In this document: piece after piece, positions 45,973 to 54,732 of the stretch | Layout: every line of letters begins with the position of its first letter | Numbering within the stretch: position 1 is the first letter of the stretch | Source of the DNA: E44-bin89 sp034409565 | GTDB lineage: Bacteria > Chloroflexota > Dehalococcoidia > Dehalococcoidales > RBG-16-60-22 | Reading direction: 5' to 3' | Assembly (NCBI GenBank): GCA_034409565.1 | Contig: DAOUMS010000002.1 | Location: 62,001 to 126,000, forward strand | Length of the DNA: 64,000 nt | The notes under the pieces: model-generated | What the model was told of the DNA's origin: nothing | Databases searched by the model: none | What the model saw: the letters and a program-made list of their open reading frames with translations, nothing else | Position numbers and translations under genes: made by a program

Positions 45973-46302
45973 TTACTTCTCCCAGGTCTTAATCTCCTCG
46001 TACTGCACGCGCCACTTTATCTCCCACCCGCCTTTTGCCCAGGTCTCGTTCATCTCCGCTCTCGCCTCAGCCAGTTCCTTGCTTCCTGAATATGCCTGGT
46101 ATTCGGCCGGGCTGCCAAATTCATAGACGCAGATATAGGTCGGGAACTCGTCAGTTTTATTCAACATCTTGTACCTGGTTACCTTCTTCATCCCTTTGTA
46201 CCTGAAAAGCAGCGGGATGTGTACTTCGTTGTACCATTTGTTGAATTTTTCTTCGACCTCCGGCGTGCTTTCGGTGGCGACAATGTTGATTACTTTGGCC
46301 AT
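45973..46302 (-). CDS. Small EthD/DUF4286-like dimeric alpha-beta barrel protein
   Basis: 109 residues from ATG 46302, with GGAGGAC seven bases upstream. An ATG six codons earlier overlaps that site. The pattern is VINIVATESTPEVEEKFNKW, then EVHIPLLFRYKGMKKVTRY, then PTYICVYEFGSPAEYQAY. This resembles EthD-type or related ferredoxin-fold proteins of about 100 residues. Relatives serve in degradation of organic compounds or as small sensors. Role here unknown. It is downstream of the permease gene and on the same strand. Confidence 0.7.
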   Translation of the reverse strand: MAKVINIVATESTPEVEEKFNKWYNEVHIPLLFRYKGMKKVTRYKMLNKTDEFPTYICVYEFGSPAEYQAYSGSKELAEARAEMNETWAKGGWEIKWRVQYEEIKTWEK

Positions 46303-46329
46303 GATGAAGTCCTCCTTCAATGTTTTTGC

Positions 46330-46830
46330 TTAAACGACATTAACGCCAGAAAATAGTTTGTTGGCAATAAGACCGGCAATCGGTGGGAAGAAGAAGACGC
46401 AGGCCAGCCGAATCAGGGCGAATTTCCAGCCCAGTAGGCCTACTTCCATGGGCATTCGACTGACAGCTAATAGTGACCACGCGGTGATAAGTGCCACCAT
46501 CGTGCCGATACTTGCCCCGGTGCGCAGCAGGCCGGCAACGATGGGCATACTGACATAGGGCCCACCGGGCATAAAGCCGCCGATGGCGGAACCGATGAGC
46601 AGGCCACGGAAGCCGGATTCAGCACCAACCCAGTTTGATATTATTTCCTGCGGGATTAGAATTTGAATCATGCCCCCGACGATAAAGGCAAAGATGAGCA
46701 GGGGAATAATCTGCAGCAGCAGGTTTCCCGCTGATTTTAAACCGACGATGTGTTCTCCACCCCCGCGCTGATAACCGATATAGAGAAGGACTACGGCAAT
46801 CACCCCCATAATGAGCGTTGGGATAAGCAT
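46330..46830 (-). CDS. ArsP/DUF318-like permease, half-length
   Basis: 166 residues from ATG 46830, chosen for GGAGGC eight bases upstream. An earlier in-frame ATG would add 38 polar residues. About five membrane segments: LIPTLIMGVIAVVLLYIGY, LLLQIIPLLIFAFIVGGMI, GLLIGSAIGGFMPGGPY, ALITAWSLLAVSRM and FALIRLACVFFFPPIAGLI. The GGFMPGGPYVSMPIVAGLL motif is typical of the predicted permease family DUF318/ArsP_1, whose full-length members are around 300 residues. This is half that size and may work as a dimer. Substrate unknown. Confidence 0.7.
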   Translation of the reverse strand: MLIPTLIMGVIAVVLLYIGYQRGGGEHIVGLKSAGNLLLQIIPLLIFAFIVGGMIQILIPQEIISNWVGAESGFRGLLIGSAIGGFMPGGPYVSMPIVAGLLRTGASIGTMVALITAWSLLAVSRMPMEVGLLGWKFALIRLACVFFFPPIAGLIANKLFSGVNVV

Positions 46831-46955
46831 TGTCGGGAGCCTCCTTCTTTGTCTAATTACGTTGCGGCGTTCATTCACCATAAATGCTCCAGATGGCATG
46901 AAATGGTAACTAACAGTATAGCTAGGAAATGGATGATTTGGCAAACGGCGGGTAG

Positions 46956-47198
46956 CTAGCCCGTATCCTGTCTTCCAGGGAACTGCCGGTTGAACTTGTC
47001 CTGAAGGGCCTTGATTTCCTGCTGCTTTTGAAACTCCTCTTCGCTGAGGGGTTCGCAGGAGGTGAGTCTGTCTTTATTGAGGGTGATAGTGAAGAGTGCG
47101 CGGCATTTCCAGCACTTGTACGGGCCCTCATAGTGTGACTCAACCAGCGAGATGCTGCCCTCGGTCTGGCAGGCAGGGCATTTGATTTTGACTATCAT
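46956..47198 (-). CDS. Small zinc-ribbon protein
   Basis: 80 residues. Two CxxC pairs (KCPACQTEG and KCWKCRALF) form a zinc ribbon in the first 40 residues, followed by a charged helical tail (EEEFQKQQEIKALQDKFNRQ). Function unknown. The type is common among nucleic-acid-associated small proteins. It sits 32 bases downstream of the methyltransferase gene on the same strand and may be co-transcribed. Confidence 0.75.
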   Translation of the reverse strand: MIVKIKCPACQTEGSISLVESHYEGPYKCWKCRALFTITLNKDRLTSCEPLSEEEFQKQQEIKALQDKFNRQFPGRQDTG

Positions 47199-47230
47199 GG
47201 TTAATATCTTACAACTTTTTGGCTGATTGG

Positions 47231-47881
47231 TTAAAGCTTTTTCAGCAGTAGGCAGATATTTCGGGAAAAATATTTTATCGGAAATCGGTAGCTGCCTTCG
47301 GGAAAGGACTTGATTGCGGCAAAGCCGGTCTCTTTGGCCAGCTTTTCCAGTTCAAAATAGGTGAACAGGTAGTAATAGCGGTAAAGGGTCTTCTCTCTGG
47401 TACGCCACGGCACGGCAATCTCCCTGCCTTTAAACCAGAATTTAGGCTGCCAGCGGTTCCAGACGGTGATGAAGGCTTCACCACCGGGTTTCAGCACGCG
47501 TTTGAGCTCCCGCAGCGCTGCCAGCTTGCCTGTTTTACCCCTGATATGGTGATAGGTGGCCACTGCAATGGCAAAGTCAAACGTGTTATCCCGGTAGGGC
47601 AGGGAACGGACGTCGGCAAGAGCGAGGTTTACCTTGAAGTCGTACTTTTGCGCGTATTTCTGGGCAAAACCGAGCATCTCCGTGGATAAGTCCACGCCGT
47701 ACAGTTCAAATTTTGATTTGAAGGGCAGGAAGTCAGGACCGTGGGCACAGCCGAGATTGAGCAGCCGGCCTTCGCCCCAACGCGTCGCCAGGGCCTCCAG
47801 TTCCCGCCTGAAGATTGACCGGTGCCGGAAGTTATACCAGCTCGGCGCAATCTGGTCAAATACGTCCTTGATTGTTGCCAT
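47231..47881 (-). CDS. Trm9/ALKBH8-like SAM methyltransferase
   Basis: 216 residues, class I SAM-dependent methyltransferase. FDQIAPSWYNFRH at the start, cofactor loop LLNLGCAHGPDFLPF, acidic YGVDLSTEML, ADVRSLPYRDNTFDFAIAVA, then YHHI, LRELKRVLKPGGEAFITVW. The combination of YHHI and PGGxAxxxVW resembles Trm9/ALKBH8, which methylate the carboxymethyl group of cm5U34 in tRNA. It is divergent from and 49 bases away from an Elp3 gene, whose product makes cm5U34. So a tRNA mcm5U role is a fair inference, though general methyltransferases share parts of this pattern. Confidence 0.75.
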   Translation of the reverse strand: MATIKDVFDQIAPSWYNFRHRSIFRRELEALATRWGEGRLLNLGCAHGPDFLPFKSKFELYGVDLSTEMLGFAQKYAQKYDFKVNLALADVRSLPYRDNTFDFAIAVATYHHIRGKTGKLAALRELKRVLKPGGEAFITVWNRWQPKFWFKGREIAVPWRTREKTLYRYYYLFTYFELEKLAKETGFAAIKSFPEGSYRFPIKYFSRNICLLLKKL

Positions 47882-47930
47882 CAGTGCAATCTGATAAACT
47901 GAAATTGTACTCTATTATAGCAGGGCAGGG

Positions 47931-49322
47931 ATGAAAAAACTCGCTAGGACAATATCCGGGGTGACGCCGGTGGCGGCGATGACCCGGCCCATAAAGTGCC
48001 CGGGACAGTGCTTCTACTGCCCGACTTTTGCTAACACCCCGCGCAGCTATACGCCGGCATCGCCGGCCGTCTTCCGCGCCCGGCAGTACGATTACGACCC
48101 CCGCCAGCAGGTGGCGGTGAGGTTGAGGGTGCTGGGGGAGATGGGCCACCCCACCGACAAGGTGGAGCTGATTATCATGGGTGGGACCTTTCTGGCACAG
48201 CCGCTGGACTATCAGTACGAGTTCATCAAAGGCTGCTATGATGCCCTGAATGAGCGTGAGTCGGCCACGCTGGCAGAGGCGAAGCGCTGGAATGAGACGG
48301 CCAGTCACCGCTGTACCGGACTGTGTATCGAGACCAGGCCCGACTGGTGCCGACAGGAGGACATCGAGCGCATGCTCGAGTTCGGTACCACACGGGTGGA
48401 GCTTGGTGTACAGACTCTGGATGACGATATTTACCGTCTGGTGCGGCGGGGGCACAGCGTGGCGGACGTGATTTGCGCCACCTCGCGGCTCAAGGAGCAC
48501 GGCTTCAAGGTGTACTATCACTGGATGCCCGGACTGCCCGGCTCAAGCCCGGAGCAAGACCTGGCGCTGTCCAGAAAGCTGTTCGATGATGCCAGCTTCC
48601 GTCCGGACGGGCTGAAGCTGTACCCGACCATGGTCATTGAGGGGACCGAGCTGGAAAAGTGGCGTCAGGCAGGGAAATACCAACCCTATGATTTCGATGT
48701 CATGGTTGACCTGCTCGCGGCGATAAAGGCGCTCGTGCCCAAATACGTCCGGATTTCGCGGGTGCTGCGCGATATACCGCCGCAGTTCATTACTGGCGGC
48801 CCCAGGGACTCTCTGCGCGGCCTGCTCAGAGAGCGGCTACAGGCGCGGGGACTGGAATGCAAGTGCATCCGCTGCCGTGAATACGGGCACCGGGCGAGGG
48901 ATGGCTGGGAGATAGAGGGACCTCACTTGGAACGGCTGGACTACCAGGCATCCGGTGGCCGGGAAATATTCCTTGCCTGCGAAGATGAGATGGAAACGCT
49001 TTTCGGCCTGCTGCGACTGCGGCTCCAGGATAAGCCGGTGCCGGTTCTGGGACAGGAGCCGGAAGGGACTCTGGCCATAATCAGGGAGTTGCACACTTTC
49101 GGCCCCGAGGTTCCGCTGGCCGAGCAAAGGCTGGACGCTGCGCAGCATAAAGGCATCGGCCGGACGCTTCTCCATGAGGCGGAGCGCATCGCGGCCGATG
49201 AGTTTCAGGCAAAGCAGGTTCTGGTGTTGAGCGGGGTCGGTGCCCGCGAGTACTACCGCACCGAGTCGGGCTATCGTAATCAGGGCGAGTATATGGTCAA
49301 GGAACTAACGCCGGCGCATTAG
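47931..49322 (+). CDS. elp3: Elp3 tRNA uridine-34 carboxymethyl-synthesising enzyme
   Basis: 463 residues. It combines a radical SAM domain and a GNAT acetyltransferase domain. It transfers an acetyl-derived group from acetyl-CoA to U34 of tRNA. The radical SAM cluster ligands are in KCPGQCFYCP near residue 25. IMGGTFLA and GLCIETRPDWC follow. The C-terminal GNAT part has AQHKGIGRTLLHEAE (CoA binding) and the YYRTESGY tyrosine pair. This matches the length and layout of the Dehalococcoides enzyme. Its last four bases overlap the end of the zincin gene on the other strand. Confidence 0.95.
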   Translation: MKKLARTISGVTPVAAMTRPIKCPGQCFYCPTFANTPRSYTPASPAVFRARQYDYDPRQQVAVRLRVLGEMGHPTDKVELIIMGGTFLAQPLDYQYEFIKGCYDALNERESATLAEAKRWNETASHRCTGLCIETRPDWCRQEDIERMLEFGTTRVELGVQTLDDDIYRLVRRGHSVADVICATSRLKEHGFKVYYHWMPGLPGSSPEQDLALSRKLFDDASFRPDGLKLYPTMVIEGTELEKWRQAGKYQPYDFDVMVDLLAAIKALVPKYVRISRVLRDIPPQFITGGPRDSLRGLLRERLQARGLECKCIRCREYGHRARDGWEIEGPHLERLDYQASGGREIFLACEDEMETLFGLLRLRLQDKPVPVLGQEPEGTLAIIRELHTFGPEVPLAEQRLDAAQHKGIGRTLLHEAERIAADEFQAKQVLVLSGVGAREYYRTESGYRNQGEYMVKELTPAH

Positions 49323-49699
49323 GGGCGTCTTCTTTTTCTCTCCAGTTGTCTCAGTCTGGCATCGCCGATGCCGAAATGGTGGGCGATTTCATGCTTTACC
49401 ACCCGCTGTACTTCGCGCCGAATTTCGGCATCGCTGCGGCAGACGGCCTCAATAGGCTCCTGGAAGATGGTGATTTTGTCCGGCGGCACCATGCCGTAGG
49501 AGCGGCTTCGCCTGGTCAGAGGCACGCCCTCATATAACCCCAGCAGCATCTGGCCGCGTTTCAGTCTGGCGTCAGCCAGCTGGTGGGACGTCGGCTCGTC
49601 CTGCACCACGACGTCGATATTATCCATGCGCTCTTGGAACTCGTTAGGCAGGTCGGCCACGGCCCTGGCTACCAGCCATTCGAACCTCTCTCTGTCCAT
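49319..49699 (-). CDS. Zincin-type metallopeptidase family protein (DUF1025-like)
   Basis: 126 residues. Contains VVKHEIAHHFGIGDARL near the C-terminus, an HExxH zinc motif with a following HFG, as in the short DUF1025/zincin_1 family. The N-terminal half includes DLPNEFQERMDNIDVVVQDE, typical of this family. Probably a cytoplasmic zinc hydrolase. Natural substrate not established. Its 3' end overlaps elp3 tail to tail by four bases. Confidence 0.9.
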   Translation of the reverse strand: MDRERFEWLVARAVADLPNEFQERMDNIDVVVQDEPTSHQLADARLKRGQMLLGLYEGVPLTRRSRSYGMVPPDKITIFQEPIEAVCRSDAEIRREVQRVVKHEIAHHFGIGDARLRQLERKRRRP

Positions 49700-49702
49700 G
49701 GT

Positions 49703-50119
49703 TTATCCTCTCCGGTGTTCCTTTTTCCAGAGCCACCAGACAAACCAGATAAGTATACCGTAAGCATTGAGCGCGGCGAAGAGGTAAAGCAGGGCGATGA
49801 CCAGGCTCCAGGGTAGCTCGGACTGTGGTGATGGCAGAAAGCGCGTGAAATGAATAATGCCGCCGATCAAGGCACCGGTGGCCATCACTGCGAGGCTGAC
49901 CCAGACCGGGAGATTGGTAAGCATTTTCCGGTTTGGTTTAAGGACCAGATAAAGAATAAGGGCGTACAGACCGAGAACTGCCAGAATGACCAGAGCCGAC
50001 ATGACCAGGCCGCTGGTGGAAAAGTTAACCGCCAGTTCCCAGCCGATGCGGATAATAATGGCCGCGAAAACAGCTGTTATGGTTACCAGAGACCATATCC
50101 TGAGCGATAGATGTTTCAT
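49703..50119 (-). CDS. Four-helix membrane protein, unknown
   Basis: 138 residues with four membrane segments (IWSLVTITAVFAAIIIRIGW, LVMSALVILAVLGLYALILY, VWVSLAVMATGALIGGIIHF and LVIALLYLFAALNAYGILIWF). Short cytoplasmic tail KKEHRRG. No family recognised. Three bases upstream of the zincin gene, so probably co-transcribed with it. Confidence 0.75.
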   Translation of the reverse strand: MKHLSLRIWSLVTITAVFAAIIIRIGWELAVNFSTSGLVMSALVILAVLGLYALILYLVLKPNRKMLTNLPVWVSLAVMATGALIGGIIHFTRFLPSPQSELPWSLVIALLYLFAALNAYGILIWFVWWLWKKEHRRG

Positions 50120-50160
50120 TTTTGCCGGTACACAGCATTTGCCGGATGGGAATCACTCAA

Positions 50161-50502
50161 TTACCACTTCCCCATTTCTTCCAGCACCTTGATTACTCTC
50201 CAGAACCAACCGACCGCCGGAGTTCCGCCCATGGCTATGCCAACCGCCACTGCTTCCAGGACTTCTTCCTTGGTTGCCCCGGCTTCCACGGCCCTTCTGG
50301 TCTGGGCAATAATGCAGCCGGTGCAGCCAGCGCGAAGCGCGATGCCCAGGGCGATAAGCCTTTTCATCTTGGTCGGGAGTGCCCCATCTCCATATACCTG
50401 ATTGATGAATTCGGCGTGGGGCTTCATTACATTGGGCAGTGCTTCATTGAATTTATCGCGATACCTCACGATGGTATCATAGAATTCCATCTGGTTCTCC
50501 AT
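50161..50502 (-). CDS. Carboxymuconolactone decarboxylase/AhpD-family protein
   Basis: 113 residues. The CMD/AhpD core is visible: LIALGIALRAGCTGCIIAQ with the CxxC pair, then RRAVEAGATKEEVLEAVAVG and a Gly-rich end. AhpD-type proteins use the CxxC for peroxide reduction. CMD enzymes decarboxylate a lactone in aromatic breakdown. The CxxC favours the redox type. It lies 38 bases downstream of an enolase-superfamily gene in the same direction. Confidence 0.88.
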   Translation of the reverse strand: MENQMEFYDTIVRYRDKFNEALPNVMKPHAEFINQVYGDGALPTKMKRLIALGIALRAGCTGCIIAQTRRAVEAGATKEEVLEAVAVGIAMGGTPAVGWFWRVIKVLEEMGKW

Positions 50503-50540
50503 GAATGTTGCCTCCTTTATTATTATTTTACTTTATATGC

Positions 50541-51704
50541 TTATTTCCGCCCGGTGGCCTCACTCCAATCGTCATGGGTCGCCCAGAAGGCCCCCAGGTC
50601 GCTATATTTATAGGGCCTTTTGCTGAGCGCTGACTCGTCAATGTCTATCCCTAGGCCGGGCTTGGTCGGCAACTCGATGTAATTGTTTTCGGTTATTACC
50701 GGGAACGGCTCTCTGAGCACCTCTTCGTAGAAGGGGATGTCAATGGAGAAGAATTCGTGGATGAGAAAATTCGGGATGGCTGCTTCCAGTTGTATGCTGG
50801 CGGCGGTGAGCACCGGGCCGCTGGCATCGTGGGGGTTGACGCCTATGTAGTAGGCATAGGCCATGTCGGCGATTTTTTTTGTTTCCAGTATGCCGCCCGT
50901 GTGGGCGATGTCCGGGTTTATAATTGACGCTGCCCGCTTCTCAAACAGGTCGCGGAAACCCCAGCGGCTGTAGATGCGCTCGCCGGCAACGACGGGTATA
51001 TTGATGGCGTGGGCCACCCGCGCCAAGTCATCCATGCTGGCGTCGGTGGGTATGGGTTCCTCCCACCAGTAGGGGCGGTAAAGTTCCACGGCCTTTGCCA
51101 GCCGGATAGAGTTGTCCGGGCTCAACCGGCCGTGAACGTCTATTAGCAGCTCAACCTCATCGCCAACTGCCTCCCTGACCAGCTTTATCGCCTCCACTGT
51201 GCGGTTGAACTCCGTGGTATCGATGAAGGTATCCATCCCCTGCATCGGGTCGAATTTCAATGCCCGGGCGCCCTTGTCCGCCATGTCTTTGGCCAGCCTG
51301 GCATAGTCATCGTATGATTTGGCCCCGAACCACCACCCGTTATGGTACATCTTGAGGCGGGGACGGCAGGCGCCACCGAGCAGGGTATAGACGGGCACGT
51401 TGAGGCTTTTGCCGAGGATGTCCCACATGGCTATCTCCAGCCCGCTGATGGCGCTGTACAGCACGAATGCCGGTTTCCAGTAGCTGTTCCGCATCAGGGT
51501 GCTGACGTGGAGCTCTATCTGGCGCGGGTCTTTGCCAATGAGGTAGTTCTCGCCGATGGTGTGAACATGGGCCTGCGTGGCCAGTTCGGCTGACTGGGTG
51601 GTGGCCTCGCCCCAGCCCTCGATGCCCTCGTCCGTCTCCACCTTGACCAGCAGCCAGTTGAAGTGCCCGTGATAAAGATACGTTTTAACGCCGGTTACCT
51701 TCAT
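50541..51704 (-). CDS. Enolase-superfamily sugar-acid dehydratase (DgoD-like)
   Basis: 387 residues of the mandelate racemase/muconate-lactonising group. ALKFDPMQG provides the KxD-like position, then LIDVHGRLSPDNSIRL, YWWEEPIP, VVAGERIYSRWGFRDL and NPHDASGPV, where the His and metal-binding Asp/Glu residues fit galactonate- or mannonate-type dehydratases. It would remove water from an aldonic acid to give a 2-keto-3-deoxy acid. The HpaI-type aldolase encoded about 1 kb away could then cleave that product. Exact sugar acid unknown. Confidence 0.88.
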   Translation of the reverse strand: MKVTGVKTYLYHGHFNWLLVKVETDEGIEGWGEATTQSAELATQAHVHTIGENYLIGKDPRQIELHVSTLMRNSYWKPAFVLYSAISGLEIAMWDILGKSLNVPVYTLLGGACRPRLKMYHNGWWFGAKSYDDYARLAKDMADKGARALKFDPMQGMDTFIDTTEFNRTVEAIKLVREAVGDEVELLIDVHGRLSPDNSIRLAKAVELYRPYWWEEPIPTDASMDDLARVAHAINIPVVAGERIYSRWGFRDLFEKRAASIINPDIAHTGGILETKKIADMAYAYYIGVNPHDASGPVLTAASIQLEAAIPNFLIHEFFSIDIPFYEEVLREPFPVITENNYIELPTKPGLGIDIDESALSKRPYKYSDLGAFWATHDDWSEATGRK

Positions 51705-51746
51705 TGCCTTTCCTTTCTGTAATTGATAAGGGGGTAAAACTTATTT

Positions 51747-52607
51747 CTATGCTCCCTCGAGCAGAGCGCGTAGTTTTACCGCGTTGCTTTCACTGAGGGT
51801 GCCTTTGGCGATGCCGATAGGGATGGTCTTGAGTCCCAGTTCTTTATAGAGGGGCAGGATATCCGGGGCGTATTTCTCCAGCGCTTCGAGGTGCCGCTGT
51901 ATCGTCTTGACGTCCCCGCGGGCAATCGGTCCGGTTAGGCAGCCGGGGAAGCCAACATTGGTAATATTGTTCACCGAGCCCTGCAAAAGCGGGATGTACG
52001 CCCTGGTCGCCTCCTCGGTTGACTTGCCGAAGTTCTGCCAGAGGTCAGTGGCTATTTTCACCAGCGTGTAGAAGTAGTTGCAGGCGATACAGGCAGCGGC
52101 GTGGTAGAGGGCTTTATCCTCGGAAGTGAGGTAAACCCAGTCGCCATCAAGGGCTTTGGCGATTTCGGTAAGCGTCTTTTTCAGGGGCTCATCGGCCTCA
52201 ATGGCGAAGGTAGAGCCGGGCAGATTGGTGATGGCCTGTTCCCTGCCGGCAAAGGTCTGGCAGGGATGAATGGAGCCCACCGTGGCCCCCTGTTCCCTGG
52301 CGTGGTCTAGCGAGTGTACCGTGCTGGCGCCGCTGCAGTGGACGGCTGATTGTCCGGCGCGCCACCTGAGTTCGTCGGCAACCCTGGAGATGATGTCATC
52401 CGGCGTGGTGATAAAGACCATGTCGGCGCTGTCCGCCAGTTCCTGAGCCTGGTCGTAAATCCGGCATCCGGGTACATCACTGGCGAATCGCTGCGCTGCC
52501 TCCCGGATAATATCAAAGATACCGATGATTTGATATCCGCGCTGCGACAGGTTTACCGCGAAGGCGGTACCCACTGGTCCTGCACCAATAAAACCGAGCT
52601 TTGGCAC
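51747..52607 (-). CDS. Rossmann/DUF2520 oxidoreductase
   Basis: 286 residues. N-terminal NAD(P)-binding fold (LGFIGAGPVGTAFAVNL, then FITTPDDIISRVADEL) and the C-terminal DUF2520-type domain (AVHCSGA, GSIHPCQTF, ALYHAAACIACNYF). Related to 6-phosphogluconate- or ketopantoate-reductase-like proteins. Most members of the DUF2520 group have no assigned substrate. It is 42 bases downstream of the enolase-superfamily gene's start region and is transcribed from the left-facing promoter at 52659-52688. Confidence 0.85.
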   Translation of the reverse strand: MPKLGFIGAGPVGTAFAVNLSQRGYQIIGIFDIIREAAQRFASDVPGCRIYDQAQELADSADMVFITTPDDIISRVADELRWRAGQSAVHCSGASTVHSLDHAREQGATVGSIHPCQTFAGREQAITNLPGSTFAIEADEPLKKTLTEIAKALDGDWVYLTSEDKALYHAAACIACNYFYTLVKIATDLWQNFGKSTEEATRAYIPLLQGSVNNITNVGFPGCLTGPIARGDVKTIQRHLEALEKYAPDILPLYKELGLKTIPIGIAKGTLSESNAVKLRALLEGA

Positions 52608-52658
52608 GTCTGTTGCCTCCTCTCTGCCTATTCCCCCAGCACCTGTCCCCTTCGGCCA

Positions 52659-52688
52659 ATATTATTTGACAGCGGAGAAATTTGTCAA
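52659..52688 (-). promoter_or_regulatory. Sigma-70-type promoter for the DUF2520 gene
   Basis: Minus strand: TTGACA (52688-52683), 18-base spacer, TAATAT (52664-52659), about 50 bases before the gene start. Confidence 0.7.
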
Positions 52689-52733
52689 GGCAAAGACAGC
52701 CCCGGCATTGCTGAACACCGTTTTAATCATATT

Positions 52734-52762
52734 TTGACAGGCCTGAAGGGGTCTGTTACAAT
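52734..52762 (+). promoter_or_regulatory. Sigma-70-type promoter for the aldolase operon
   Basis: TTGACA (52734-52739), 17-base spacer, TACAAT (52757-52762), 47 bases before the aldolase TTG. Close to consensus. Confidence 0.75.
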
Positions 52763-52809
52763 GTGGCAGATTTTGACTGGGTAGACAGATTAGGTAGGAG
52801 GTAAAGGCA

Positions 52810-53571
52810 TTGAAGAATCCCGTAAAGGCGAAACTAAAGAAGGGTGAGGCTGTAATCGGAACCTTCATCATGATGGGACATCCTGATATGGCGGAGTGGC
52901 TTTCCCGGGTGGGGTTTGAATGGCTGCTGCTCGACCAAGAGCACACATCGACAAGTTACGAAACGCTGCAGCGCATGATGCAGGCAATGAACGGCAGCAA
53001 CTGCGTGCCCATTGTACGACCACAGTGGAATGACCCGGTGGTAATCAAGCGAATACTGGACATCGGTGCTTACGGAGTCATGGTTCCCTGGGTTAGCTCT
53101 AAAGAGGAGGCAGAGAATGCGGTGAGGTACTGCAAATACCCGCCGGAAGGTAACCGGGGTTGGGGTCCAAGGCGTGCCGGCATGTTCGACCCCGACTACT
53201 TTAGAACCGCCAATGATAACGTCATCGTCACCATTCAGATAGAAACGAAAAGGGCGCTCGATAACCTGGATGAGATTCTCTCCGTACCTGGCATCGATGC
53301 CTGCTATATCGGCCCATGGGACCTCTCGATTAGCCTTGGCTTTGGCGTGCCTCCGCCTTGGCATGAGCCTCGATATCTGGAAGCGTACGACAGGGTTCTG
53401 GAAACTGCCCGCAAGCATGGCAAGCCGGCCGGCATGTTCTGTACTCCGGAGAATATTGAGTGGGCTCTGGAAAAAGGATTTTTATACAACACCGTCGGCA
53501 TTGATGACGCCTTCGTCATCGAAGGTGCCAAAATGGCCCTGGAAAAAGCACGTAATGCCGCAAAGAAATAG
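52810..53571 (+). CDS. HpcH/HpaI-type aldolase
   Basis: 253 residues with TTG start supported by GGAGGT eight bases upstream. Class II pyruvate aldolase fold: GTFIMMGHPDMAEWL, then DQEHTSTSYETL with catalytic His-type residues, VRPQWNDPVVIKRILDIGAYGVMVPWV and QIETKRALDNLDEIL (metal Glu), DACYIGPWDLSISLG (metal Asp). It would cleave or make 2-keto-3-deoxy acids using pyruvate. Twelve bases precede the second enolase-superfamily gene, so dehydratase and aldolase are probably one pathway. Confidence 0.92.
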   Translation: MKNPVKAKLKKGEAVIGTFIMMGHPDMAEWLSRVGFEWLLLDQEHTSTSYETLQRMMQAMNGSNCVPIVRPQWNDPVVIKRILDIGAYGVMVPWVSSKEEAENAVRYCKYPPEGNRGWGPRRAGMFDPDYFRTANDNVIVTIQIETKRALDNLDEILSVPGIDACYIGPWDLSISLGFGVPPPWHEPRYLEAYDRVLETARKHGKPAGMFCTPENIEWALEKGFLYNTVGIDDAFVIEGAKMALEKARNAAKK

Positions 53572-53583
53572 GCGGAGAAACAA

Positions 53584-54732
53584 ATGAAGATAACCGGTGT
53601 CAAGACCTACGTGCTGGCAGGAATGCTGGAAAAACAGGCGTTCGGCTGGTCGCAGTGGGTGACTGACCGGCGCCAGACGGCCATCTGTGTGGTTTCCACC
53701 GATGAGGGGATTGACGGCGTCGGTGAAGCGTTTTTCGTCGGTGGCCCGTCGACTATCACCGCCACGATGATACAGGATGGCTACGCGCCCCTGCTTGCCG
53801 GGGCGGACCCTTTCCAGAGTGGCGTCATATGGGATTTCCTCTATAACCGGACCAGAGACCAGGGACAGAAAGGCCTGCCCATCTCCGCCCTCAGCGCTAT
53901 CGATATCGCTCTCTGGGATATCAAAGGCAAGGCGCTGGGTGTGCCTGTGTATAAACTACTGGGCGGGGCCTATCGCCGCAAAGCGCACGTCTATGCTACC
54001 GGTCTCTATGAGCCGCAGCATGTGCCCAGCATAAAAGAGGCGCTGGTGGCAGAGGCCCTTGGCTACAAGAAGGACGGCTTCTCGGCGATGAAGCTCAAGA
54101 TAGGCTACGGCATTGAAACCGACATGGAATACGTGCGGGCGGTGAGAGAAGCCATTGGCGATGAAATGATACTGATGGTGGACGCCAACCATGCCTATAA
54201 TGCCGCCGAGGCCATCCGGCTGGCCCGCAGGATGGAAGCCTATAATATCTACTGGCTGGAGGAACCGGTGCCGCCGGAAGATATTGATGGCTACGTTGAA
54301 GTGAAGCAAAAGTCCAGCACCCTCATCACCGGCGGCGAGTGCGAATATACCCGGTTCGGCTTCCGGGAACTGATTACCCGGCGGGCGGTGGACATACTGC
54401 AGCCCGACCTCTGTGCTGCTGGGGGCTTTACCGAGATGATGCGGATACTGGCGCTGGCCAGCGCCTGGAACGTGCCGGTTATACCCCACGTCTGGGGGAC
54501 AAATGTGGGGCTGGCGGCAGCCCTGCAGCTGTTCGCTGTCCTGCCCAACTTCCCCGAGCGTCGCTTCCCTGCGGAGCCGCTTTTTGAGTATGACCGCTCC
54601 CCGCATCCCTTCCGCGATAAGGTAACGAGGGAGCAGTTTGTTATGAAGGAAGGTTATCTTGATATTCCAGAGCGTCCCGGGCTCGGGGTAACGCTGGACC
54701 TGGATTACGTTCGGGGACATGCCACCAGTTAG
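53584..54732 (+). CDS. Enolase-superfamily dehydratase/racemase, second
   Basis: 382 residues, mandelate racemase subgroup. SAMKLKIGYG gives the KxK general-base motif, DANHAYNAAEAIRLAR, YWLEEPVPPEDI, ITGGECEYTRFGFREL, QPDLCAAGGFTEMM and PHVWGTNVG (catalytic His) follow in order. Likely a dehydratase or epimerase of an acid sugar distinct from the one at 50541 because the two sequences differ in the KxK and His regions. Directly downstream of the aldolase gene and co-transcribed from 52734. Confidence 0.9.
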   Translation: MKITGVKTYVLAGMLEKQAFGWSQWVTDRRQTAICVVSTDEGIDGVGEAFFVGGPSTITATMIQDGYAPLLAGADPFQSGVIWDFLYNRTRDQGQKGLPISALSAIDIALWDIKGKALGVPVYKLLGGAYRRKAHVYATGLYEPQHVPSIKEALVAEALGYKKDGFSAMKLKIGYGIETDMEYVRAVREAIGDEMILMVDANHAYNAAEAIRLARRMEAYNIYWLEEPVPPEDIDGYVEVKQKSSTLITGGECEYTRFGFRELITRRAVDILQPDLCAAGGFTEMMRILALASAWNVPVIPHVWGTNVGLAAALQLFAVLPNFPERRFPAEPLFEYDRSPHPFRDKVTREQFVMKEGYLDIPERPGLGVTLDLDYVRGHATS

